A stretch of DNA of 64,000 nt from Botryotinia globosa (Eukaryota; Ascomycota; Leotiomycetes; Helotiales; Sclerotiniaceae), in contig RCSZ01000025.1 of assembly GCA_014898425.1 (NCBI GenBank), positions 124,001 to 188,000 of the forward strand, in the 5' to 3' direction. The notes beneath the pieces are model-generated. The model saw only the letters and a list, made by a program, of their open reading frames with translations. It searched no databases and was not told the DNA's origin. Position numbers and translations under genes: made by a program. How positions within the stretch are numbered: position 1 is the stretch's first letter; the number at the start of each line of letters is the position of its first letter. Shown here one piece after another: positions 36,051 to 47,673 of this stretch.

Positions 36051-38377
36051 TAAATAATATTAAACTTTCTTTTATTATATATATATCATATTTTATGATT
36101 TATTGAATATTATTTCTATTTATTAAAAGAGAAAGTTGGGCTGATTATTAATACATTCTTAAAACGAAAATTCAGTATTTAAGCGCTTTTTCTTTCAGTA
36201 TTGTATAATTTATATTGAAATCCCTTTATTTATTTTTAGGGTATAAATTAATTTAATAGGTGATATCAATAAAGAAGTTATTTTAATTGATTTTTAAAAA
36301 TAATGATTCTTTTTTTTTATAAAATCTCGATTTTTTTGAATACTGTTCAATAAATTAAAAATAGAAAATAATTCGTTGGATATGAAAATATAATATATTA
36401 AAATGAGAAGTAATTAAATATAGATTTTAATATAATCGATTTAATTTTTTATATTTTTTTATATAAAAAAAATTAGGGTGTATATATATATTTTGATTAT
36501 ATCTTTAGGATCTTTTTATTAAATCAATATTCTATATAATGTGTATAAATAGTATATCAATAATTTAATATTTCTATAATAATATGATAGAATTTTTATG
36601 ATAAGCCTTTTATGTTTATTAAAATATTATATAAATCTTTAATATCAGAATTCATTAATCTTTTGAGTGTATTGGGATTGAGAGTAATAAGGTAATCGAT
36701 AAACTTATTGATTTTAATGTTTATAAGTTCATTCAAAATTTAGGATTTATTCAAACTTTGGAATTCATTTTAAAATCTATTATTAATGAGGTAGGTATTA
36801 TAGTTGGAAAGTATGATTTTTGAATAGAATAATATTAATCATTAAGATAATAATCCATTTCATTAGCAATATATGATAAATGGAATTTTGTTTATAAAAT
36901 AAAGTCTTTTTTGACATTGGATTTTTTAAAGAAGATATTATATTATATTTTCATTATATATTCGGAATATAATTTTTTTGTATGATATTATAGATGGTTT
37001 AAGTATTAAAATATTAATTTGAAGTGTTTATGTAGTTATTAGAAAACTTTTGAATATTTGGTATCCTATTGTAAATTATGAATTCAATTTGGGAAATAGT
37101 TTAAATAATTATTTTATTTTTATTTTTATTCATTATAATAATGAAAGAATGATTTTTTTTGTTTTTGATATTCTAATTATTAATTTTGACTGAATTCCTT
37201 GGAATTGTTCGATTCTATTCTAATATTTACTTTTTCAAAAAGTATCCCTTCTTTTCATCCTTTTTTTTCATTTCTTTTCTAAAAATCTAACTTTTTCTAT
37301 ATTTCATTGAAACAATAATTAGAGATATAATTAGGATTTCTTTTTCTTCATATATATATATATTAACTTTAATAATTTTTATAAATATTTGTTTTTATAA
37401 TATACCCTCATTATTTTTTGAAATTATATCTAACTTTTTGAATTTTTTAGGATATTATTGGCTTTATTTTAATTGATAGAAATGAAATTATTCAAATAAC
37501 CCTTTTGTTTTTATTTATACAATTTAATTTTTATAATGATATTTTAAATCTATAGCTTAATATATTCTTCTATTTTTCACAAGGTTTCTAAGACTGATTT
37601 TATATCGGCTTGCTAGATATTAATAAATACTATTACTACTACTAAACCCTATCTAAGTATAATCGTCCTCTATTAGACCTATAATCTAAATCTATAAAAA
37701 AATCTCTAGATTAATAATGTTAAATAATTAGTAATGGTGTAAAGTAAATCTGAAAAAAAAAAGAATTATAATTAAGAAAAAGAAAAAGAATATATGAGAA
37801 TTATAATGAAATTCGATTACTAATCAATTTATATATCATATTATCACATATCATATTAAAACTTCATTTGAAATATAATGCTTTTATAAATTCAGAATTG
37901 TTAGATGAATTCGCCTTATAAATACATAATTTCTACTATTTAAAGAATTTAATGTATATATATTGATTGCGGAAATAATATTATATATTTAATTATAGGG
38001 ATCTAAATTTATTATTTAATAAAATATAAATTTTTCAATTTTTTTATTAATATTATAAAATTTATAATGAAATAATTATATTTTTATATTATGTAATAAC
38101 TTCAATATCATTTTATCAAAAGGGTTTTTTCTATATTCCTGATTGGGTATAGTAGAGGTATTATATAAAGATTTGGGAATTGTAAAAATATTACTTTATT
38201 AATACTAATAATATTCAAAAATTCGAATATTATTTAAGAATTCGAAAACTATAAAAGTGTCATTCTATTAATATTAGTTAGTATTATTTAAAAATTTAGG
38301 AATCATAAAAGTATTGTTTTATTAATATTGATATTATATTTTCACCATTTTATATCCCTACTTGTACTATTGAGGTA

Positions 38378-38800
38378 GATTTTTTATATAATTCCAATAC
38401 TTTTGAAAAATATTGATATACTATCATATATATATATATAATATCGTTATTATATTACATAATAACTTTCGAAATAGAATAATAATAATTTCTATTAATC
38501 TTGAATTTCAGACTACTTATATATGAAGAATTTTGAATATCAATTTCACAATTTCTTTTAAAAAAACTTTTATTCCAGAATTATTTATTATTAATCAATA
38601 TTCAATTTAAATTATAAAATGATTAATAAATATAAAAGATTTTTTATACTCTTTTATTATATACATTATAAAACTATATTTATATTCTTTATTAGAAGTT
38701 CTATTATAAAAAATATTTAGACTAAGATTTCTTGAATTTCAATTTGTATTCAATAATTCTAATATATCTTTTAAAAATAAATAAAATTGTTTAAAAGAAG
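38378..38800. other. AT-rich DNA between A6 and a mini-LTR element
   Basis: About 420 bp. No gene, TIR or family match seen. Confidence 0.4.
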
Positions 38801-38805
38801 ATTCA

Positions 38806-39360
38806 TGTTAGGATATATATATAGTAATAAGCTATTAGATTCAATCTCTAATACTATGCCTTTTATAATCAGATTATATATATGATGTAATAATAAAGCT
38901 TATAATTTCTATTTAGTTCTATATATATTGGTTTTATATATGTGATAGAGTATTAGGAATTAGTTAAATGGATATAGTTCTAAAATCTCTGATTTAGGTT
39001 TGTTTGATTGGGAATAGATTTTCTTAATAAGAAATAGATCAGAGGTGAGAATATATTTGTTTAATAATTAAATATTCTGAATTCATTAATAAATTGATTA
39101 TTAATAATGAGGATATAATTAATATAATTGTATATTAAATATCATATGATTAATTATATAAATAAATATTCTTTATAATTAATCTTTTTGGGACAAAAAG
39201 AATAAAAGAGGGGAGCTTTGTTAGGATATATATATATTAGTAAATTATTAGATTCAATCTCTGATATTATACCTTTTATAGTTAGATTGTATATATAGTA
39301 TAGTGGTAAAGCTTACAACTTCTATTTGGTTCCATACGTATTGATTCCATGTATATGACA
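38806..39360 (+). mobile_element. Miniature LTR element (TRIM-like), copy 1, best preserved
   Basis: LTRs of 143 and 142 bp (38,806-38,948 and 39,219-39,360) start TGTTAGGATATATATA and the second ends TATGACA. The 270-bp interior has no open frame. AAAAGAGGGGAGC lies directly before the second LTR, a good polypurine tract. ATTCA flanks the element on both sides (38,801-38,805 and 39,361-39,365). These features define an LTR retrotransposon. Its size and lack of gag-pol define a TRIM. The primer-binding site after the first LTR (GAGTATTAGGAATT) does not match a tRNA end that I recognise, perhaps because of RIP. Each LTR also has a TAGTATAGTGG word resembling a pol III box A. Confidence 0.88.
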
Positions 39361-39365
39361 ATTCA

Positions 39366-39734
39366 TATATAATAAGTCTTAATCTATATTTAGAATAATT
39401 ATAAAACTAGAAATTGATTGATTGATATCAAAAAGTAGAGATAGTTAATATACAAAAATCGAAATCATAGAATTTTATTTCATTAACAAATCAAAAATAT
39501 ATGATTTATATAATTGATTCTAAGAAATGAATAATGTTATTTTAAAAATCTAAAGTTTTTTTAAAATAGATTTTTATATTAATAAATTATAGTTTATTAG
39601 AAATGAAATCAATCGAAAGTTTTATATAAAATTGAAAGATATTTGATTTGCATATCTCTGACTGTTTTGAAATCTTGTGAAAATGTAATAATAAAAATAG
39701 ATAAAAAGTTTTGATATAATTTATTATAGTTATT
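39366..39734. other. AT-rich DNA, nothing recognised
   Basis: About 370 bp without open frames, TIRs or matches. Confidence 0.4.
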
Positions 39735-39973
39735 TACCTTAATAATATAAGTGGGAATTCTATATAATATCTCTACAATATCTCACATTATATAATATTC
39801 AATTAGAATTTAATATTCGAATTATATTCTTGATTGAATATAATATCTATATATATTCCTAATATAATAAAAGTATTATCAAAATATAATGAATTAATCC
39901 CTATAGCTAATCTCTATAAGCTTTATAATTAGTCTTTATAAAACTTATATTATAAATCTACGCTCATCCGCTC
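39735..39973 (-). mobile_element. Family A right-end fragment (reverse), left of LINE e
   Basis: Begins TACCTTAATAATATAAGTGGG, the reverse of the family right end, and runs ~240 bp to the LINE 5' end. The break point is near that seen in A6, but the other half of this A copy is not found on the far side of the LINE. Confidence 0.7.
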
Positions 39974-42900
39974 AGATCAATACAACATTTCAAAATCGAG
40001 GTATCTTTGTATTTCCAACTTTATTATATAGAATTAATTTTCTATATTTTTTATAAATCCTTTTATTTAATCTAATAATTGTTTTTATAGTAATATTGTT
40101 GGATAATGGGTTTATAATATTGGATTGTTTTTTATAACTATTAAATTCTAGATTTATATATTTATTAAATTTATAATTCTTATTTAATTTTAATCAATTT
40201 TATATAGTTAAAAAAAAAAGAAATAGAATAAATATTTAAACACTTTTTTTTTTCGAAATTGATTACTATAATCAAAATACTATTTTGAATATATTAAATA
40301 TTATTAAAAAGCAATTTGATATTTTTAAATATAATATAAAAAGCAAATGTATGATTATTATAAACCTTATAATATTATTCAATACTTTTGTAACATTTTA
40401 TATAAATATATTTAATATAGTTTTTGTAAAGAAACTTATCGATTTTATAGTTAATTTTGTAATTATTATTGTCTTTATTAATACTACTACCTTTTTTATA
40501 TTTCTCAATATCTATACCCAATCTTCTACCTATATTGCATCTATTATCAACTCTAAAACCTTTATAGAAATAATTAAGTTTGATAATATAAATAATATTA
40601 GAAATAATACATTTTTCAAACTTAGAAATATATAATCTAAGAAAACCTTTTATAACTTTATATCAGAAAAAAATTCTATTTCGAATTATATTCAATATTA
40701 AAATCAAAGATTATTTGCTAAATATAAACCCCTAATTTTATTCAATCAACCCCCTATCTTCATTTTTCGATAATATTTTGTAGAAATTATTGAAAACCTT
40801 TTTTTAACTAATATTTTAATAATCTTGTTTATAATTATAAATTAGATTATTATTTTTACAATTAATAATATTCGCAATTTGCTTTATAATAAATATAATT
40901 AATAAAAAGTATTATAAATACTAAATACTATATTTCTAATTATTCTAAAAATTTAATATAATTATATAATTATAGAAATCCTTATTTCCTTTATAAATCT
41001 AAATAATAAAGCAATTATAATAAATAAGATTCTTGTTTTTAATAAAGCTTTTATATAAATAAAAAAGTATTTAATTGTTATTAAATCTTTTAATTATAAA
41101 ATTAATAAGTATTTTAATAGAATTATTTGGATTATTTTATTTATTAAGATAATCCACTTTTTTATTTTCTTTAATACTAATAACCTTTCCAGATTAATTG
41201 AAAAGAAATATATTATAATTTAATACAATCCAGATTATCAAAAATATTATTTTCTTTTTAAATACAATCAACTCCCCCTTTATATTTACTGTAATTATTG
41301 AATAGATATATATAAGAAATCAACAAATATTAATTATATAGTATTATTTAAGTATATCAATTGCTATAATCCATTTAAGATTAAGTATAACAAATGCTTT
41401 ACTATCTCTTAATACAAAAATAATATTATAATATTTTTTATTAAAAACAAACTTAAAACTATTTAAAAAATAGAAAAGATTCAATACAAAATAGCTAATA
41501 TATTTATTGAAATTTCTAAAACAAAGATACCTGATACTTCTATAACTATAATTACAAAGTCTATTAATAAATATAAATACAATACTATTATCATTTAATA
41601 TAAACAAACTAAATCTATTTCTATTATTAACTAAATCCCAATTTAAAATCAAATACAAATTTTTATAATTATAATCTAAATACAAATTCTTACAATTATA
41701 ACCCAAATATCCATCCTTTCTCAAATAAAGATTTCTAAATTATATTTGAAAATAAACAAAGAAAAGAATAAGAATACCTCTCGCTATATACAAAGCTTTA
41801 ATAAATTTAATATATTTAATTTCGAAAAAATATTCTATTAATATTAATATAATATAATAAATTTTATAATAAAATCTATAATCAATAAATCTAATAATAT
41901 AATTTATAAATCTATTGAATTAATATTAATAAAAGTATTTCTATATATATAATAATTTTTATAATCTTCAATATCCAACAAATCGATATTATATATATTC
42001 AAAAACTTTAAATAATTATCAATATATAAATTCAAAACTATTTGAATTATAATTATTATATTTCAATAAACTTTTAGAATTTTAAAAACCTTAAAAAGCT
42101 AAATCACTCTTAAATTATAATATATATATATAAAAATATTAATTTATATATATAATAATATTATTTTATATATAATAAGGATTTTCTTTAAATTAATATA
42201 AATAGGAATATTATACTCAATTTATATTATTAATTGAATAATAACAAAACAATTGACTATATATTATATCTAATTTTATTATCTCAATATCTAATAAAGA
42301 ATAATTTCAATATCTAATATTATATATTCAAATCAAGAATACAATTCAAATATAAAGACTCGAATTTAGTATATTAATTTAACAATAATAATATAGATTT
42401 TATTGATATCCCTAGTGAGCTTATATATAAAACTAACTATATTATTAACCTCATCTTTTTAAATATCCCTTTTATCAAAATTATTATTAGAAAAGATATA
42501 TATAATGATTTGAATTACAAGATATAAATCATTATTATTCTAAAATAGAATATAATTTTATTAAAATAATATTATTATAGAATTTTAGAAACAAAATTGA
42601 AAAAACTATTTAATCTAATATATATTAATATAATCTATTTTCCTAGTCTTCTTTTTTTTACAAATGAAATTGTAATTAAGATATATATAATAGATTTTAT
42701 AATAATAATAAATATTATTATCCATATAATTAGTAAATCTAATAGAGAAAATAATAAAACTATATTGTAGTAAATCTCCAAATATAAAAAAGTATATCAG
42801 GATTATTTCTATAAATATAATACTTTAAATAAGGATATCCTCCAAATAACTCGAATTTTCTATGAAATAATCTAATAAATAAAATATAATTATTAGAAAA

Positions 42901-45900
42901 ATATTATAAATAAAATTAAAAATAATAAAAAGTTTTATAAAATTATTAATTAATATAAATTAAAATCTAATCTAAAATCGCTTTTATTATTTGTTAATAA
43001 AAACCTTATTGAAAATATTATAAAGAAAACTAAGATTTTATATAAAAAGGTTTTCAATTATTTCAGTATTTTTGATAATTTCAAATATAATCCCCTTAAA
43101 AATTAAAATGGATTAGATATTTTAAAATAATTCTAATTTGTTTTAATAGAAAAGGTTAAATATAATACTATTAAGATTTCTAGTATCTCTTTAGATACTA
43201 ATTGTATTACAATATAAATATTCAAAATTTATTAATCAATAATCAATAATACTTTATACAAGCTTTACAATTGATATTTAATATTCAATTTCATCCCATA
43301 AATTTAAAAACTTATTAAAATAATTATATTATCTAAAGTTAATAAAAAGAATAGATTCTCTATTCATTTTTAACAATCAATTATATTTATTTTTTGTATT
43401 TTAAAAAGTCTAAAGAGAATTATAGTTTATTATTTGATATAAACTATATTGATTAATAATGTTCTCAATTTATAATATAAAAAAGTTTTTCTTAAAAAAA
43501 CTATTATAAATTTGATTATCTATTTTATACACAATATAAAAGCTATTTTTTCCTAAGAATTGAAAGTTATTATAATCACTATAAATATCCAAAATGCTTT
43601 TAATATATTTCTAAAGCGAAGATTACTGGAAAGAATGATTAGATAAAACTAGCCCCTAATTCTTCTAAAACTAATTGATTCCTTTCTTATCAATTAATAT
43701 ATTTAAATTTATTTAAAGAATTCGATTATATTTAATTATAGAATTATATATAAAACATTATAGGATTCCTTTTTTTTCCTAATATTATATATACTATATC
43801 TAACTAAACTTATATTACAGAATATAAAGTTATATTTTAAATATATTAATAATCTTTGTTTATATCAAGCCTTTTAATCCCTGAATATTAATATCCTCAT
43901 TCTAACAAATAATATAAAGAAAATCCTCAAATAGAATAATAATAATAAGATTGTTTTTATTCCTAAGAAATTCGAAATAATTTATTTTATTAAAAAAAAA
44001 GGGAATTATATTTCTTTTTATATTGTTAATAAAAAACTTATTATTATATTAATTATTATAATTGAAAATAAAATATAATTTATTTTAAAATAATTTGAAA
44101 TTTGATTTAATAGAAATTCTTTTTTTAAAAGATATATAATTATAAGAATTATTAAAATTTAGATAATAATATATTATATTCATAATTTTATAAAAATAAT
44201 TGATAACTCTTTAATCTTAATTTTATATAAAACTATTATTATTTATATTATCCTTTTTTTTATATATAAAATCAAAATATAATTCAATAATAAAATAAAA
44301 CCATTTTATATTTAATATACTATCCACAATCTTATTATTTTTTTCTGAATAGATTGATATATTGATTTATTAGAACAAATATTTGTTTTAATATTTAGAA
44401 ATGTATTTCTAATTTGAAAAACTATTTCGATAATTATTCTCTTTAAAAATACAAGTATTCCATCTACTAATATAATATTGAATAAAACCAAACTTCGTTT
44501 TATTATATATATTTAATTAATAAATATCTCTTATTTTATAATCTATTGGATTGTATCCCCACTTATTATTAGAAACAGGGGCACTAGTTAATGATAGAAA
44601 CCTAAAACCAAAATTCAGCATTTAGAGATAATCCTTTTTAATATTATATATTCTATATTATAGCCCCTATATTTCTCTCCAAAATATCAAATAAATCTAA
44701 TAGGAGATATTAATAAGGAAATAATAGCTATTAATTTTAAGAAATAATAATCTTATTTTCCTTTTAATAAAATTTCAATTTTTTTAAATAATTTTAAATA
44801 AATTATTGATAAAAAAAGATTTATTAAATATAAATATATAATATATCAAAATAAAGAATAAATCATTATTAATTTGGATTTGATTAATAATATCTTATAT
44901 ATTTTTAATTCAAAGGTAATTAGAATTTATATAAATCTCAAATATATTTTAAAAACCTTTTTATTTAATAAATAATATTTATAGTTTTATATTAATAATA
45001 TCTTAATAATTTAGTATTTATATAATAATACATCTGATTTCTTTCAATAAACTTTTTATATTTATTAAAACATTATACAAATTTTCAATATTAGAATTCA
45101 TTAATCCTTTAAATATATAGGTATTAAAAGGAATGAGATTATTAATAAACTTATCAACCTTAAAGTCTACAAATTCATTTGGGATTTAGAATTTATTTCA
45201 ATATCTATTATTAATAGGATAAAGATTATTATCAAAAAGTTCCATAATCGAATAAAATAATTCTAATAAAAGAAATAATAATCCACTCTTTCAGATATCT
45301 ATAACAAATAGAATTTTATTTATATAATTAAATTTCCTTTGGAATTGAATTTATTAAAAAAAATATTATATTATATTCTAATTATATATATAGAATATAA
45401 AGATTTTATATAATATTATAGAAAATTCTAATATTAAAACACTAACTTGAAATACTTTTATAATTATTAAAAGATTTCTAAATATTTAATATTATATCGA
45501 AAATCACTAATTTAATTCAGGAAATAATCTAAATAATTACTTTTATTTTTATTCTTATTAATAATAAAAAACTTTAGCTATCTTTTGTTTCTAATATTAT
45601 AATTATTAATATTAACTGAATTCTTTAAAATCATTTGATTCTATATTAATATTTGCTTTTATTAAGAATACTCAATTACCTTTTCCTTTTTTTCTTTTTT
45701 TCTTTCTTTTTTTTTAATTGAAATCTATTTTTTTTCTATTTAATTTAAATAATAATTAAAAAATATAATAGAAATATTATTTAATACCTATATATCTTAT
45801 AAATATATATTCTTATAGTTTATATTCATTTATTCCTAAAGAATTATATCTGACTCTTTAAAATCCTGAAAATACTATTAGCCCTATTTTAATTAGTAAA

Positions 45901-46073
45901 AAAAGAGTTATTCAAATAAGCTCTAATTTTTATATATATAAATTATTTTCTAAAGTATTAGATAAATCCATAGCTTAACATATCCCTATATCCCTCAGGA
46001 GATTCCCAGGGTTGGTTTTAAGCCAACTTGATGGATGTTAATAAATACTATTATTACTACTACTACTAGTATA
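39974..46073 (+). mobile_element. LINE copy e, full-length (6.1 kb)
   Basis: Runs from CAGATCAATACAACATTTC to the tail ATTACTACTACTACTAG without a large insertion. It aligns with copy f along its whole length. It keeps more C on the plus strand than copy f, including CCC runs near 40,740 and 41,270, so the mutation load is strand-biased (mainly G-to-A on this strand). Order: leader, ORF1 relic (40,285-40,635), endonuclease region, pre-RT relic (about 42,880-43,080), RT and 3' region, pyrimidine stretch (about 45,680-45,720), tail. No target duplication: the two flanks are both family A right ends in opposite orientation. Confidence 0.85.
40285..40635 (+). pseudogene. LINE e ORF1 relic
   Basis: 116 codons are open, with no ATG at the start. 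The frame continues with the same words as the 32,192-32,377 relic (IKSK, IIINLIILFN, NIFNIV). The distal part has a Thr/Ser/Pro-poor TTTFFIFLNIYTQSSTY run and a D-N-I-N-N stretch. Many Ile and Phe codons could derive from Thr, Ala, Ser or Pro by C-to-T change, so the ancestor was probably a less hydrophobic, Thr-rich gag-like N-terminus. Assignment to ORF1 rests on position and copy-to-copy conservation. Confidence 0.45.
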
Positions 46074-46162
46074 ATTTAGATATTGTATCTCGATTGGGTA
46101 TTATACGATGTGGTGGTTTTGTGGGAGTACTATATAGAATTCCCACCTATGCTGTTGAGGTA
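46074..46162 (+). mobile_element. Family A right-end fragment, right of LINE e
   Basis: 89 bp ending ...GAATTCCCACCTATGCTGTTGAGGTA, with the family words TATCTCGATTGGGTA and ACGATGTGG. It is one of the least mutated family A ends in the window. Confidence 0.75.
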
Positions 46163-46342
46163 TTCGATTTCATATTAACATCCATTTCTATTAAGAGTAA
46201 TCTTTTGATACCTACCCTAAACTCATCTTTCAAATACTATATAGAAATATTCAACGGATTCTTCAGAATAATAAAAATTTAATTTCACTCATACTTTATT
46301 CATAAATTTTATTTATAACTTTTTGAATTCCAATATGAATAA

Positions 46343-46616
46343 AGAGATTTATAGATTTATAGATTTATAGATTTATAGATTTATAGATTTATAGATTTAT
46401 AGATTTATAGATTTATAGATTTATAGATTTATAGATTTATAGATTTATAGATTTATAGATTTATAGATTTATAGATTTATAGATTTATAGATTTATAGAT
46501 TAGATTTATAGATTTATAGATTTATAGATTTATAGATTTATAGATTTATAGATTTATAGATTTATAGATTTATAGATTTATAGATTTATAGATTTATAGA
46601 TTTATAGATTTATAGA
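46343..46616. repeat. 8-bp satellite (ATAGATTT)n
   Basis: About 34 units. One phase slip (AGATTAGATTT) near 46,500. The 8-bp period shifts frame each unit and TAG is frequent, so it gives no long frame. It lies in unique DNA just right of the A fragment. Confidence 0.97.
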
Positions 46617-47659
46617 TATGAATCTTGAAATCTTGATATTTTATTTCAATTGAAATAATTTTATTTATTCTTAATCTTTAGAATATGTTAATTTTTTTTA
46701 GTTTTCTAAGTTTCCAAATAGTTTTGATTTTGTGATCTCATATCTACAAATCTTAAATATCTGATATTTTTGGTTTATTTGAAGTTTACTGTAATCTTTT
46801 CAATGTTAGGTTCACAAGGTTTTATATATAATATTTATTCAATTTATAACTTTTTATTAGTTTTGATCTCTCAATTTCAATAGAATAATTCACAAAAGAG
46901 CTTTTGTCAACATACTTAAATCAATTGAACTTGTCATTAGTACAATACAATATATAATATCTTTGAGCTCATCATTCATTAATTCTACTAACAATATACA
47001 TTTTCAATATAAATTGAAATCTAAAACCCGTCATATTATCTTGACTAAAAACTAACAACATAAAATAAAACATACATTCAAGCTCCCAAATATTCTACAT
47101 TTCCCAATTCCTCATTCAATTGTAGTATTGTACAATAAGATGTAACCCCTATCTTTCTTCCACTAACACATAGTTCTCCTATTCTTCAAACTCTGAAGTA
47201 TCTTTATTAAATATTCAACTTATTATTTTTGAATATAAATTGATATGTAAGTCCTGATCCGATATCCACAATTTTGATTAACACTATTAGCGACAAAAAC
47301 TCTCAAAGCTGTCAGAATCTACTAATTTCAAATAATAATAAATCAATATAGATCATACTGTGATTAGAATTATTTCGAATTTTGTTTAATTGGAAGTATA
47401 TACAGTAAACTGATATAAATGTGAAATATATATTGAAAAAATAGTTTAAATCATTCGGAAAACAGGAAATTATTACTAAATAGATTTCAAGATTTTACAA
47501 TTTGATTCAATCAAAATATTCTAAAATTTATCTATATATATTCAATTATTCAATCTATTATATATTTGAATGGTGCAATTAGTAATTTTTAATAGATGCA
47601 AATTATTAAATCAATCATTACATTCAAATGATTCAAAATATTGCTTTTCTAAATCGGTA
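46617..47659. other. Less AT-extreme unclassified DNA
   Basis: About 1 kb without repeat matches or supported frames; the pre-insertion site of LINE f (GGTAGCTAGGTATA) is at its right edge. It may be old single-copy DNA. Confidence 0.4.
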
Positions 47660-47673
47660 GGTAGCTAGGTATA

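Larger units (their letters stand above)
24320..37643 (+). mobile_element. LINE copy c, full-length, disrupted by E3 and M3
   Basis: The 5' end (CAGATCGATATAACATCC) and the TACTACTACTA tail are both present. AAACCCTATCTARGY flanks it at 24,305-24,319 and 37,644-37,658, differing by two transitions. The body runs 24,320-25,606, breaks for E3 and its contents, resumes at about 33,475 and is broken again by M3 (35,428-36,050). About 450 bp are missing near 24,780 relative to copies e and f. The best coding relic is at 34,011-34,217. Family features (tail, target duplication, pre-RT relic) fit a fungal Tad-type LINE. Confidence 0.82.
24083..38377 (-). mobile_element. Family A DNA transposon, copy 6, split by a LINE
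   Basis: The family right end (in reverse) is at 24,083-24,319 and the left end at 37,659-38,377, closing with ...TATCCCTACTTGTACTATTGAGGTA. The intervening 13.3 kb is LINE c with its own insertions. Removing it and one copy of the 15-bp duplication rejoins a normal A element of about 950 bp. Three subterminal motif copies lie at 38,190-38,330. This A copy is the oldest layer of the nest. Confidence 0.8.
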
